Assembly: GCA_030426385.1 (NCBI GenBank)
Contig: JAUHYI010000005.1
Location: 1-64,000 of the forward strand
Direction: 5' to 3'
DNA from: Phycisphaerae bacterium
GTDB lineage: Bacteria; Planctomycetota; Phycisphaerae; Phycisphaerales; Phycisphaeraceae
DNA: 64,000 nucleotides
Part shown: in pieces, positions 33,501-42,442 of the stretch
Layout: each line of letters opens with the position of its first letter
How positions within the stretch are numbered: position 1 is the stretch's first letter
Program-made: the position numbers and the translations under genes
The notes under the pieces: model-generated
What the model saw: only the letters and a program-made list of their open reading frames with translations
Databases searched by the model: none
Told to the model about the DNA's origin: nothing

Positions 33501-35191
33501 GCGTTGGACTCCGCGGTTTCTGCGAGCACATTCAGGCATCGATCGATGCGGGCGAGCACGGTGGGCTTGCCCAGGATGGCGAGCGTCTGGTCGATTGGTG
33601 GGCTGACACTGCTGCCGGTCATGGCGACACGCAAGGGTTGGGCGATTTTACCCATGCCCACCGCTTGTTCGGTGCTGGTGCGTTCGATCAGGGCGTGGAT
33701 CGGGGCCGCGGTAAAATCATCCAGGGCCTCGAGTGCAGGGCGCAAGGTGCGCAGCATGGTGAATCCTTCGCCGTCGTTTTTGGCCATGAATTTTTTGACG
33801 GCCTTGGCATCGTATTCGATCGCATCATCAGCGATGATGAAAAATTGGCCGTTGTCGCAAGGTTCCTGCAAGGTGCGGCTGCGTTCCTGATAGCTGGTGG
33901 CTAGCAGTGCGAATGCGGCGTCGTCGAGTTTTTCGAGATAGGCCGGTTCGTAGCGAGCGCAATGGGCTTTCCATAATTCGCGGAATTCATCCGGCGGCAG
34001 GGCGGTGATCGCTTCAGTGTTGAATTTGGCGAGCTTGTCGCGGTCGAATTTGGCATTGGATTTATTGATGTCAGCCAACGCGAATTTTTCGACGATGTAA
34101 TCCAACCCGTAACGCTCGGTGGGATGGCCATGCGACCAACCCAGTTGGGAAATGTAGCCGAGCAACACGTCGGGCAAATAACCGGATCGGCGAAAATCCT
34201 CGACATCGATTTCTGGCAAGGTGAGTTTCAACGTGTCGGCAATAGCGAAGGCGATGTTGATGTCGTCGGTTTTTTTGTTGAGGAATGCGGACAGGTCGTC
34301 GGATGATACGCCGGTGGCATCGTCGACCGATTGGATGTTTTGCGCTTTGGCTGCGGCGCGTGCAGTTTTGGCCTTATCACGCTTGGACATTTTCGAGCCG
34401 TCACTGTTGAAAATCAGCGGCAGGTGTGCGTAGTCCGGCCGCGTCAATCCCAATGCATCCAACAATGCGACATGTTTTGGGGTGTTGTACAAATGGTCCT
34501 GGCCGCGGATGACATGGGTCACGCCCATCGTGGCATCGTCGATGGTGACGGCCAGATGGAACGTGGGGAAGCCATCGGTTTTCTGAATGATGAAGTCTTC
34601 GAGTTCGGATGACTTGACGGTGACGTCGCCAAACACAGCATCATGAAATGTCACGTCTGCGTCTGGCATGCGAAAACGAATGACGCTGGGTTTGCCTGCG
34701 CTTTCGCATTCAGCGATCTGATCAGGGGTCAGGTTCCGGGATTCGGTAGAGTCATATTTGTACGCGCGTTTTTCGGATTTGGCCTGCTGACGCGCGGCGT
34801 TGAGTTCGTCGGGGGTTTTGAAACATTTGTAGGCCCGGCCCATGTCGATCAATTGCTGGATGTACTGGCGATAGGTGTCGAGTCGTTGCGATTGGAAATA
34901 GGGGCCGGTGTCGCCGAGTTGTTTTTCGAGGGGTTGTTGCGGATCGGGTCCCGCTTGCCAGTCGAGGCCCAGCCATTGCAGGCCCTCGATGATATTGCAG
35001 GTAGCCTGGGGTGTGGACCGGGTCTGGTCGGTGTCCTCAATGCGCAGGATGAATTGGCCTGCATGTTTTTTGGCATAGGCCCAGGCGAACAGGGCGGTGC
35101 GGGCGCCGCCGATGTGCAATTGCCCGGTCGGCGACGGGGCGAAACGGGTGACGACTGATTGGTTGGCTGGATGGTTCGTAGGGGAGTTCAT
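33497..35191 (-). CDS. gltX: Glutamyl-tRNA synthetase
   Basis: Class I aminoacyl-tRNA synthetase that charges tRNA(Glu). About 564 residues from the ATG at 35191 (MNSPTNHPANQSVVTRFAPS). The open frame reaches 35263 but those residues are not conserved and overlap the divergent radical SAM gene. The HIGH-type motif is FAPSPTGQLHIGGARTALFA, and the KMSKS-type motif is GSKMSKRD near residue 268. An insert of about 50 residues after KMSKR (KTARAAAKAQNIQSVDDATG) makes it longer than the usual 470-500 residues. Whether it also serves tRNA(Gln) cannot be told, since gatCAB is not in view. It is translationally coupled to the EVE gene. Confidence 0.96.
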   Translation of the reverse strand: MNSPTNHPANQSVVTRFAPSPTGQLHIGGARTALFAWAYAKKHAGQFILRIEDTDQTRSTPQATCNIIEGLQWLGLDWQAGPDPQQPLEKQLGDTGPYFQSQRLDTYRQYIQQLIDMGRAYKCFKTPDELNAARQQAKSEKRAYKYDSTESRNLTPDQIAECESAGKPSVIRFRMPDADVTFHDAVFGDVTVKSSELEDFIIQKTDGFPTFHLAVTIDDATMGVTHVIRGQDHLYNTPKHVALLDALGLTRPDYAHLPLIFNSDGSKMSKRDKAKTARAAAKAQNIQSVDDATGVSSDDLSAFLNKKTDDINIAFAIADTLKLTLPEIDVEDFRRSGYLPDVLLGYISQLGWSHGHPTERYGLDYIVEKFALADINKSNAKFDRDKLAKFNTEAITALPPDEFRELWKAHCARYEPAYLEKLDDAAFALLATSYQERSRTLQEPCDNGQFFIIADDAIEYDAKAVKKFMAKNDGEGFTMLRTLRPALEALDDFTAAPIHALIERTSTEQAVGMGKIAQPLRVAMTGSSVSPPIDQTLAILGKPTVLARIDRCLNVLAETAESNA

Positions 35192-35247
35192 AGGGGGGAT
35201 TGTAGCGAGGTGTTGACGGGTCATGCTTGTTTGGTTAATGTTCGTAT

Positions 35248-36489
35248 ATGCATGAAGACCCATACGAGCGCAGGGACGCGCTGCCCGACGGATTGGCCCA
35301 TCGACGCGGGGCGGGGATCAATCCGGGCAATCGATTTGAGCCCACGCGGGTGCATATCGATGGCGATGCGATGGATCGTCGGCGTCAGGATCGCATCGAT
35401 GAAGGCGGATCGCCCGATGACCCGGTGCGTGTGCCATTGGAAATTTTTGCCGATCACACGCGTCGGCTGATCAACCGGGTGGACCGTACCTCGGACGTGC
35501 CGTTTGATTGGACGGTGAATCCGTATCGCGGTTGCGAACATGGCTGTGTGTATTGTTTTGCCAGGCCGTTCCACGAGTACCTGGGATTTTCCAGCGGGTT
35601 GGATTTTGAAACGAAGCTGGTGGTTAAGCATGACGCGCCGCGATTGTTGCGCGATGAATTGTCCAACCCGAATTGGCAAGGCGAGCCGATCGTGATGTCA
35701 GCCATCACGGATGTGTATCAGCCTCTGGAAAAAAAATTACAAATCACTCGGCAATGTTTGGAAATTATGTCGGACTGCGGGCAGCCGGTTTCGACGATGA
35801 CCAAAGGTGCGTTGGTGTTGCGTGATATCGATCTGTGGGAAAAACTAGGCAAAATCAATGCGGGGCGAGTGATCGTGACCTTGGTGACGTTGGATGATGT
35901 GTTAGCAAAAAAACTGGAACCGCGTGCCGCCGCACCGGCCAGGCGTTTGCATGTGATTCGTGAATTAGTGAAAGCAGGCGTGCCGGTTGGTGTGAATATT
36001 GCGCCGGTGATTCCAGGCTTGACCGACAAGGAAATTCCGAGGCTGTTGGAAGCGATTGCTGATGCGGGGGCGCGTCGAGTGGCGTGGGTGTTGTTGCGAT
36101 TGCCGTATCAATTGAAAGATATTTTTCTGGACTGGTTGGCGCGTGAGTTGCCGGATCGTGCGGGACATGTGGAATCATTAATCCGACAGGCGCACGGGGG
36201 GAAACTGTATCGGGCTGGCCGACGTGGTAGTGACAAGGTCGCGGTGGATCACGATGGCCAAGGGGCAAGGCGGAAAATTATCAGAAGTGGCATGGGAGCA
36301 AGCGCGGGAGGAAAAGCAATGGGAAATGTAAGAAGGGGTGTGGGTGGAAACGTGGGTGGAAATGTGGGGGGGGTAGCGAGTATGTTTGATGTGTTTACGC
36401 GCAAGTATGGGTTGAATCGAGATGTGCGTCCGCTATCGCGAAAAACGTTCCGTCGTCCGATGCGTGGTGGCCAGATGAGCCTGTTTTAA
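35248..36489 (+). CDS. PA0069-type radical SAM protein (SPL-like)
   Basis: 413 residues. The radical SAM cluster motif CEHGCVYCFARPFHEYLGFS (Cys near 97, 101, 104) is followed by GLDFETKLVVKHDAPRLLRD and SAITDVYQPLEKKLQITRQC. These are the marks of the PA0069 family, related to spore photoproduct lyase-like enzymes. Substrate and reaction are unknown for the family. The C-terminus ends in QMSLF, a match to the beta sliding-clamp binding motif (QL[S/D]LF). This suggests a link with DNA replication or repair. Residues about 350-376 are a Gly/Val/Asn-rich insert (GNVRRGVGGNVGGNVGG) encoded by G-tract DNA. The gene is divergent from gltX with only 56 bases between the starts. Confidence 0.9.
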   Translation: MHEDPYERRDALPDGLAHRRGAGINPGNRFEPTRVHIDGDAMDRRRQDRIDEGGSPDDPVRVPLEIFADHTRRLINRVDRTSDVPFDWTVNPYRGCEHGCVYCFARPFHEYLGFSSGLDFETKLVVKHDAPRLLRDELSNPNWQGEPIVMSAITDVYQPLEKKLQITRQCLEIMSDCGQPVSTMTKGALVLRDIDLWEKLGKINAGRVIVTLVTLDDVLAKKLEPRAAAPARRLHVIRELVKAGVPVGVNIAPVIPGLTDKEIPRLLEAIADAGARRVAWVLLRLPYQLKDIFLDWLARELPDRAGHVESLIRQAHGGKLYRAGRRGSDKVAVDHDGQGARRKIIRSGMGASAGGKAMGNVRRGVGGNVGGNVGGVASMFDVFTRKYGLNRDVRPLSRKTFRRPMRGGQMSLF

Positions 36490-37269
36490 TAACCCAGGGT
36501 GACTAATAGGCATGAGAAGGCATGAGAAGGCATGAGAAAGTAAGAGAAGGCATGAGACAGCACGAAATTGCGTAGCGGGTCACGAGTGCCGAGTGTGCCG
36601 AGAGCGTCGCTGGTGCTGAATTGCAGGCCACACAGCCATGCGGGCGAATTGTCACACGACTGGCCAAGCTGGTCCACCGTGAGACAGGGATAAGGCCCAA
36701 CAAGGTCCGATCTTGTTCGCCAAACGTTGTGTTGATGGAAAAAGATCCAACCCCTCCGACGCCCCTAAATCCCCGTGTCATAATTGCAGTTATCATATTG
36801 ACGTGGCATCATTAGGCAGGTAACAGCGTATGCCCGCTGTTGCTGGAGAAGGAAAAACGCCGATAGAAACGATAGTCAGGGGCTCCCAATGGCGATTACT
36901 GCCAAGGGAAGGCTCACCAGCGATCGGTGTGGCAGGCAGGGATTGTTGGCACATCAGTTGCTCTAATTAATACGGATTGAGCGAATTGGTGGATGCTAAA
37001 ATCGAATGAAACAGGTTCTGCACAAAAGGGATGTGGAATTGGGTTGGAGTTGGAAAAAAAATGGGCCGATCTGACGATCGTAGGCAACACGAAAGATTCG
37101 GTCCTACAATGAAGCAACGATCAGTCAAGCAAAGAATCGAAAAAGATTCAACAAAGAACGAGTTAGCACGGGTCGACATGGATGATTGACCCAACCCGAT
37201 TGCCGAATATCCCATCAAAGTTTTACGCGGCAGACGGGTCAGAAAAATCGAAACGACAGAGAGGATGCT
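36490..37269. other. 780-base gap before clpC
   Basis: Apart from the tandem array at 36508-36567, no gene, tRNA or known structured RNA was recognised. Bases 36560-36830 are GC-balanced spacer. The clpC promoter is presumably in the last 200 bases, where no CIRCE or CtsR-type operator was seen. GAGAGGATGC just before 37270 serves as the clpC ribosome-binding site. Confidence 0.5.
36508..36567. repeat. Tandem array of a 10-base unit
   Basis: Six units of AGGCATGAGA, the fourth and sixth degenerate (AAGTAAGAGA, CAGCACGAAA). It starts 18 bases after the radical SAM stop codon. A related unit, in reverse complement, is at 6312-6355. Confidence 0.8.
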
Positions 37270-39792
37270 ATGTTTGAACGATTTACAGACCGAGCTCGAA
37301 AAGTCATGGCCCTGGCAAATCAGGAGGCCCAGCGCTTTAACCATGAATACATCGGGACCGAACATATTCTGTTGGGTCTGGTGAAGGAAGGGTCGGGTGT
37401 CGGCGCGAACGTTCTGAAGAACCTGGATGTCGATCTGCGCAAGGTCCGTCTGGAAGTGGAGAAGCTGGTGAAGTCGGGACCTGATATGGTCACGATGGGC
37501 AAGCTGCCACAGACGCCGCGTGCGAAGAAAGTCATTGAATACGCGATCGAAGAAGCGCGTAACCTGAACCACAATTACGTCGGCACCGAGCACTTGTTGC
37601 TGGGGTTGTTGCGTGAACACGAAGGCGTGGCCGCGCAGGTGTTGATGAATCTGAACTTGAAGTTGGAAGAAGTCCGCGAAGAAGTGTTGAACCTGCTCGG
37701 GGCGGGCGTGGATTCTGAAGAAGTCACCTCAGGCAAGAGCAGTTCGAGTTCGTCGGAATCCTCGAGCAAGAGCGGCAAAAGCAAAACGCCTGCGTTGGAT
37801 AGCTTCGGCCGCGACCTGACGGAGTTGGCTGCGGAAGGGCAGTTGGATCCGGTGATCGGCCGTGCAGATGAAATCGAACGACTGATCCAGATTCTGTGCC
37901 GACGCACGAAGAACAACCCGGTGTTGCTCGGCGAAGCGGGCGTGGGTAAAACCGCGATCGTCGAAGGCATGGCCCAGAAGATCATCCAAAAAGATGTGCC
38001 CGAGATTTTGGCCGATCGTCGCATTGTCGTGCTGGACCTGGCGATGATGGTGGCAGGTACGAAATATCGTGGGCAATTTGAAGAACGCATCAAAGCGGTG
38101 ATGAACGAAGTGCGACGCGCGAAAAACGTGTTGCTGTTTATCGATGAGTTGCACACGCTGGTCGGTGCCGGTGGTGCTGAAGGTGCGATCGATGCGTCGA
38201 ACGTGTTGAAGCCTGCGTTGTCACGCGGTGAGATTCAGTGCATCGGTGCCACGACCTTGGATGAGTATCGCAAGTACATCGAAAAAGACGGTGCGCTCGA
38301 GCGACGGTTCCAGACGATTCTGGTTGAGCCGCCGAACAAAGAAGAGAGCTACCAGATCCTGACGGGTCTGCGTGATCGATACGAAGCGCACCACCGTGTG
38401 CAGATCACCGACGAAGCCCTGCGTCAAGCGGTGGAATTGTCGACGCGTTATATCACGGGTCGGGTGCAGCCTGACAAGTCGATCGATGTGATCGATGAGG
38501 CCGGCGCACGGGTACGACTGAAAAGCATGACCAAGCCGCCGGATTTGGCGGAGCTCGAAGAGCAGATCGAACGATTCAGCATTGAGAAAGACGAAGCGGT
38601 CAAAGGCGCGGACTACGAACGTGCGGCCGAATTGCGTGATCAGGCTGAATCGCTGCGACGCAAGAAAGAAGAGATTCAGCGTGAATGGCGTGCCAAGGCC
38701 AAGGAAGTTGACGGCGTGGTCGATGAAGAAATCATCGCCGAGGTCGTGGCCAAGATGACCGGCATTCCGTTGACACGACTGGAAAAAGCCGAGACGGAGC
38801 GATTGCTGCGTCTGGAAGAAGAGCTGCACAAGAAAGTGGTCAGCCAGGACGAAGCGATCAAGACGATCAGCAAAGCGCTGCGTCGTGCTCGATCGGGATT
38901 GAAAGATCCTCGTCGTCCCATGGGTGCGTTCATTTTCATCGGTCCATCAGGTGTGGGCAAGACGTTGCTGTCCAAAGCGCTGGCTGAATTCATGTTCGGC
39001 GATGAGGACTCACTGATTCGCATCGACATGTCCGAGTACATGGAGAAGCACAACGTCAGTCGATTGATTGGTGCCCCTCCCGGATACGTTGGTTACGAAG
39101 AAGGCGGTCAATTGACCGAGCAGATTCGTCGTCGTCCGTATGCGGTGGTGTTGCTCGATGAAATTGAGAAGGCGCACCCGGATGTGTTCAACATGTTGTT
39201 GCAGGTGATGGAAGAAGGCCAGTTGACCGATTCGTTCGGCCGACACGTCGATTTCCGAAACGTCATCCTGATCATGACGAGCAATATCGGTGCGGATTTG
39301 ATCAAGAACAAAGCGGGCTTCGGTTTTGCCAAGAAGACCGAAGAAGCGGACTACACCAAGATGAAGTCCACGCTTAACAGTGAAATCGAACGGTATTTCC
39401 GTCCGGAATTTATTAACCGTTTGGATGACACGATTGTGTTCCGTCCGTTGACGCGAGATGACCTGGTAGGCATTGTTGAGTTCGAACTTAACAAAGTGTT
39501 TGGCCGATTGGCTGATCGGGAAATCACGTTGCAACTCGAGCCGTCCGCAAAAGAGTTCCTGATCGACAAGGGTTTCAATCCTGACTTCGGTGCCCGTCCA
39601 TTGCGGCGTGCGATCGAACAGCATGTGGAAGATCCGTTGTCGGAAGCGATCCTGCGTAGCGAAGTGAAGTCAGGCCAGCGAATTCAGGTGAGTCATCCTG
39701 ATGGTGCCACGACATTGCTGTTTACGCCGATCGATCCTGAGCCAAAGACGGATGAACCTGAGTTCGCAGAAACGGCTGAGCAAAGCACGTAA
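37270..39792 (+). CDS. clpC: ATP-dependent Clp protease ATPase subunit ClpC
   Basis: AAA+ unfoldase that feeds proteins to ClpP. 840 residues from the ATG at 37270 (MFERFTDRARKVMALANQEA), with GAGAGG nearby; the frame is open from 37186 but without family resemblance. Domains in order: two N-terminal Clp repeats (NHEYIGTEHILLGL and NHNYVGTEHLLLGL); a Ser-rich linker (SSSSSESSSKSGKSK); AAA domain 1 with Walker A GEAGVGKTA; the UVR-type middle segment DYERAAELRDQAESLRRKKE that marks ClpC rather than ClpB; and AAA domain 2 with Walker A GPSGVGKTLLSKALAEFMFG and Walker B AVVLLDEIEKAH. The C-terminal small domain follows. No mcsAB/ctsR operon is adjacent; the gene stands alone with its own terminator. 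Confidence 0.97.
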   Translation: MFERFTDRARKVMALANQEAQRFNHEYIGTEHILLGLVKEGSGVGANVLKNLDVDLRKVRLEVEKLVKSGPDMVTMGKLPQTPRAKKVIEYAIEEARNLNHNYVGTEHLLLGLLREHEGVAAQVLMNLNLKLEEVREEVLNLLGAGVDSEEVTSGKSSSSSSESSSKSGKSKTPALDSFGRDLTELAAEGQLDPVIGRADEIERLIQILCRRTKNNPVLLGEAGVGKTAIVEGMAQKIIQKDVPEILADRRIVVLDLAMMVAGTKYRGQFEERIKAVMNEVRRAKNVLLFIDELHTLVGAGGAEGAIDASNVLKPALSRGEIQCIGATTLDEYRKYIEKDGALERRFQTILVEPPNKEESYQILTGLRDRYEAHHRVQITDEALRQAVELSTRYITGRVQPDKSIDVIDEAGARVRLKSMTKPPDLAELEEQIERFSIEKDEAVKGADYERAAELRDQAESLRRKKEEIQREWRAKAKEVDGVVDEEIIAEVVAKMTGIPLTRLEKAETERLLRLEEELHKKVVSQDEAIKTISKALRRARSGLKDPRRPMGAFIFIGPSGVGKTLLSKALAEFMFGDEDSLIRIDMSEYMEKHNVSRLIGAPPGYVGYEEGGQLTEQIRRRPYAVVLLDEIEKAHPDVFNMLLQVMEEGQLTDSFGRHVDFRNVILIMTSNIGADLIKNKAGFGFAKKTEEADYTKMKSTLNSEIERYFRPEFINRLDDTIVFRPLTRDDLVGIVEFELNKVFGRLADREITLQLEPSAKEFLIDKGFNPDFGARPLRRAIEQHVEDPLSEAILRSEVKSGQRIQVSHPDGATTLLFTPIDPEPKTDEPEFAETAEQST

Positions 39793-39832
39793 TGCCAGCC
39801 CGATAAAGTTAAAAAGTTTTTGAAATTCCCCC

Positions 39833-39865
39833 ACACCCCGCACGATGTTGCGGGGTGTTTTTTTT
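39833..39865 (+). terminator. Rho-independent terminator of clpC
   Basis: ACACCCCGCA (39833-39842), a six-base loop and TGCGGGGTGT (39849-39858) form a perfect 10-base stem followed by eight T. It lies 41 bases after the clpC stop codon and is the clearest terminator in the window. Confidence 0.93.
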
Positions 39866-40086
39866 ATCGCAATGTGGGCTGGCATGGCCATAAGCCCGAC
39901 AGATTATGCGGATCGTAATGATGGTGAGGTTTGTAACGGTTATCCGACCGCTTCGAAAAGGGTAAGTTTCCGTTTAAGTATGGTCACTGAGTCGACGATA
40001 TTCATCGTAGTACAAGTGTGATGGTAGGACCCGTGGAGACGTGTCCCTGCGATTGTTACATCACCTATGGAGAGGGTCACCGAACG

Positions 40087-41577
40087 ATGAATCAAGAGTT
40101 CCTTGATAAGGTGCTGGAGTCGCCACGACTCCCGAGTTTGCCCACGATTGCGTTGGAAGTAATCGATTTGGTGCAAAAGCAAGACGTCAATATTAAGCAG
40201 ATCGCTTCGACGATTCAGCTTGATCCGGCGCTGTCGAGTAAAATTCTAAAAACCGTCAATTCCAGTTTTTATGGACAAGCGCATTCGATCAGCACGATCA
40301 GTCACGCACTGGTGGTGATGGGTTTGAACAGTGTGAAAACACTGGCATTAGGTTTTAGTCTCGTTACCAATCTGAAAAAATGTGAGAATGATAATTTCGA
40401 TCATATGTCATTCTGGAAGCGCAGCCTTTACACGGCGGTAGCGGCGAAGAGCCTTGCTAAAAAGATGAATCTGGTTGAGCAGGAAGAAGTCTTTCTAGGC
40501 GCGCTGTTGCAGGACCTGGGGATGTTGACGCTGGACCAGACTTTGGGTGATGAATATCGTCAGGCCATTGCCGAGGCAGGTACGAATCACAAACAAGTCC
40601 GTGAACTGGAAATCAAAGCATTCGAAACAGATCATGCCGAGGTCGGCGCGGTCTTGGCCGAACGTTGGAAGTTACCGCCGTTGCTGGTGGTGCCGATTCG
40701 TTATCACGAACAACCGGAAAAGTCACCGGAAGACTTGCGGATGTTGTGTCACTGCGTGAGCATCGGCAACAGTGTGGCCGACGTGTTCATGGAGAACACT
40801 GAAGGCAAGCCGTTGGATACGTATTACCGATTGGCGCGTGAAAAGCTGAACATGTCGCCTGAAGAGGCTGAGCCGCTTTTGATGATGATCCACAAAGATA
40901 CGGTGGAGATGCAGCGGCTGTTTGATCTGCCTACTGGTGGTCTGGGTGATCCGGATGATATTCTCGCCAAGGCGAATGAGACGTTGATGAACCTGACGTT
41001 GGAACAGCAACAAGCTGCCCAGCAACTGGAAATCAAAAACAAAGAACTGGTTCAGGAAGCCAACACGGATTCATTAACGGGCGTGGCGAACCGTCGTCGG
41101 TTCAACGAGTTTGTGGCTGACCAGTTCAAGCAAGTGCCTGTGACAAAGTGTCCATTGAGTATTTTGTTTTTTGACGTCGATCATTTCAAAAAATTCAACG
41201 ATACCTACGGGCATCAGATCGGCGACCTGGTGCTGGTTGAATTTGCCAAGCTCTTAGCAGGGCATATGCCTGAAAAATCGATGGTGGCCCGTTACGGTGG
41301 TGAAGAGTTTTCGGTGGTGATGCCCAACACGACACGAGCGGAAGCCGCGCAGGAAGCCGAATCGGTGCGACAGGCGATTGAAGCGAATCAGGTTGAAACG
41401 GATCAAGGGGTGTTGTCGATTACATCCAGCATCGGCGTAGCGACCTACGAGGGCGAAGTGTTTTCCCGCGTGGAGCAACTGATCAAAGCCGCGGACCAAG
41501 CGGTGTACGCCTCGAAATCCGGCGGGCGAAATTGTGTGCGGGTGTTTGTGCCCAAGAGCGCACGCAAGTCGGCGTAA
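40087..41577 (+). CDS. HDOD-GGDEF signalling protein
   Basis: 496 residues from the ATG at 40087 (MNQEFLDKVLESPRLPSLPT), with GAGAGGG upstream; the open frame reaches 40018. Residues about 10-210 form an HDOD domain (PTIALEVIDLVQKQDVNIKQ, LDPALSSKILKTVNSSFYGQ, ALLQDLGMLTLDQTLGDEY). It belongs to the HD superfamily, with metal residues mostly lost. A Gln/Glu-rich coiled coil (LTLEQQQAAQQLEIKNKELV) leads to the GGDEF domain with DSLTGVANRRRFNEFVADQF and the active-site motif YGGEEF. It therefore probably makes cyclic di-GMP. No RxxD inhibitory site is evident before GGEEF. The HDOD module is usually a sensor or protein-interaction part. No membrane segments are present, so it is cytosolic. Confidence 0.92.
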   Translation: MNQEFLDKVLESPRLPSLPTIALEVIDLVQKQDVNIKQIASTIQLDPALSSKILKTVNSSFYGQAHSISTISHALVVMGLNSVKTLALGFSLVTNLKKCENDNFDHMSFWKRSLYTAVAAKSLAKKMNLVEQEEVFLGALLQDLGMLTLDQTLGDEYRQAIAEAGTNHKQVRELEIKAFETDHAEVGAVLAERWKLPPLLVVPIRYHEQPEKSPEDLRMLCHCVSIGNSVADVFMENTEGKPLDTYYRLAREKLNMSPEEAEPLLMMIHKDTVEMQRLFDLPTGGLGDPDDILAKANETLMNLTLEQQQAAQQLEIKNKELVQEANTDSLTGVANRRRFNEFVADQFKQVPVTKCPLSILFFDVDHFKKFNDTYGHQIGDLVLVEFAKLLAGHMPEKSMVARYGGEEFSVVMPNTTRAEAAQEAESVRQAIEANQVETDQGVLSITSSIGVATYEGEVFSRVEQLIKAADQAVYASKSGGRNCVRVFVPKSARKSA

Positions 41578-41611
41578 AAAAATAATCGAGTCGAGTTGAA
41601 TCGGAGTGACG

Positions 41612-42442
41612 TTACGCGTGTTCAGTCGTGGCAGGTTGTTCGCTGTGATCCGTGATGACTTCGCGCTCGATGAGGCCGTCGCGCAGCCAGATGGTGCGTT
41701 GGCATCGTGTGGCGATGGATGGATCGTGGGTCACCATGATGATGGTCAGGCCCAGTGCGTGTAACTCGTCGAACAAGCCGAGAATCGCCTCACCTGTGGA
41801 TGAGTCGAGGTTGCCGGTGGGTTCGTCCGCCAGTAGAAAGCTGGGCTCACTGACCAGAGCGCGAGCGACAGCGACGCGTTGTTGTTGTCCGCCGGATAAT
41901 TCCGACGGGCGATGGTGTAAACGTTCCTGCAAACCAACGCGTTCTGCCGATTGTTCAGCCATCTGTCGGCGTTGTTTGGCGGGGATGGCTTGATAGAACA
42001 ACGGCACCTGAATATTTTCGGAAACGGTGAGTTGCGGGATCAGGTTGAACGCTTGAAAGACGAAGCCTAAACGTTTACCGCGTACCTGACTCAGTTCGCG
42101 ATCATCGATCTGCGAAATGTCCTGGCCGTCGAGTAGAAACCGGCCATGGCTAGGACGATCCAGACAGCCGAGGATGTTGAGCATGGTAGATTTGCCGCTA
42201 CCCGAGGGCCCCATGATGGCGAAATATTCGCCGCGTGTGATGGCCATGTCGATTCCACCGAGCGCGATGACCGGCGGAGCCTGTGCTGATTTTTGATAGA
42301 TTTTTTGAACGTTTTCGAACAGAACCACGACGTCATCTTTTGTAGATGTAGACACAGGCGCGGCGGTAGTCGCTGACGGTGAAAGTGATGATGAGGGAAG
42401 TGGTTGGGGCGTTGGGGGGTGGGGGGGAGTTGGGGGGGTCAT
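41612..42442 (-). CDS. ABC transporter ATP-binding protein (LolD/MacB type)
   Basis: 276 residues. It starts at the ATG at 42442, which overlaps the fhcA stop codon (ATGA), so the two genes are translationally coupled. The first 35 residues (MTPPTPPHPPTPQPLPSSSL and a Ser/Thr/Ala run) are Pro/Ser-rich and encoded by a C-rich tract. The ATPase proper starts near VVLFENVQKIYQ. Walker A is GPSGSGKST (78-86), the signature LSGGQQQR (182-189) and Walker B FLLADEPTGN (202-211). The subtype resembles LolD/MacB/FtsE ATPases that pair with FtsX-like permeases. No permease gene is adjacent. Why it is coupled to C1 genes is unclear; it may simply share a transcript. Confidence 0.93.
   Translation of the reverse strand: MTPPTPPHPPTPQPLPSSSLSPSATTAAPVSTSTKDDVVVLFENVQKIYQKSAQAPPVIALGGIDMAITRGEYFAIMGPSGSGKSTMLNILGCLDRPSHGRFLLDGQDISQIDDRELSQVRGKRLGFVFQAFNLIPQLTVSENIQVPLFYQAIPAKQRRQMAEQSAERVGLQERLHHRPSELSGGQQQRVAVARALVSEPSFLLADEPTGNLDSSTGEAILGLFDELHALGLTIIMVTHDPSIATRCQRTIWLRDGLIEREVITDHSEQPATTEHA

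Noticed and set aside
36560-37180. Possible tRNA, SRP RNA or other structured RNA in the gap before clpC
   Set aside because: No cloverleaf with a T-loop GTTCRA pattern and no SRP tetraloop core could be traced by eye.
36830-37269. CIRCE or CtsR operator before clpC
   Set aside because: No TTAGCACTC-N9-GAGTGCTAA or CtsR heptad repeat was found; the same holds upstream of hsp20 and lon.
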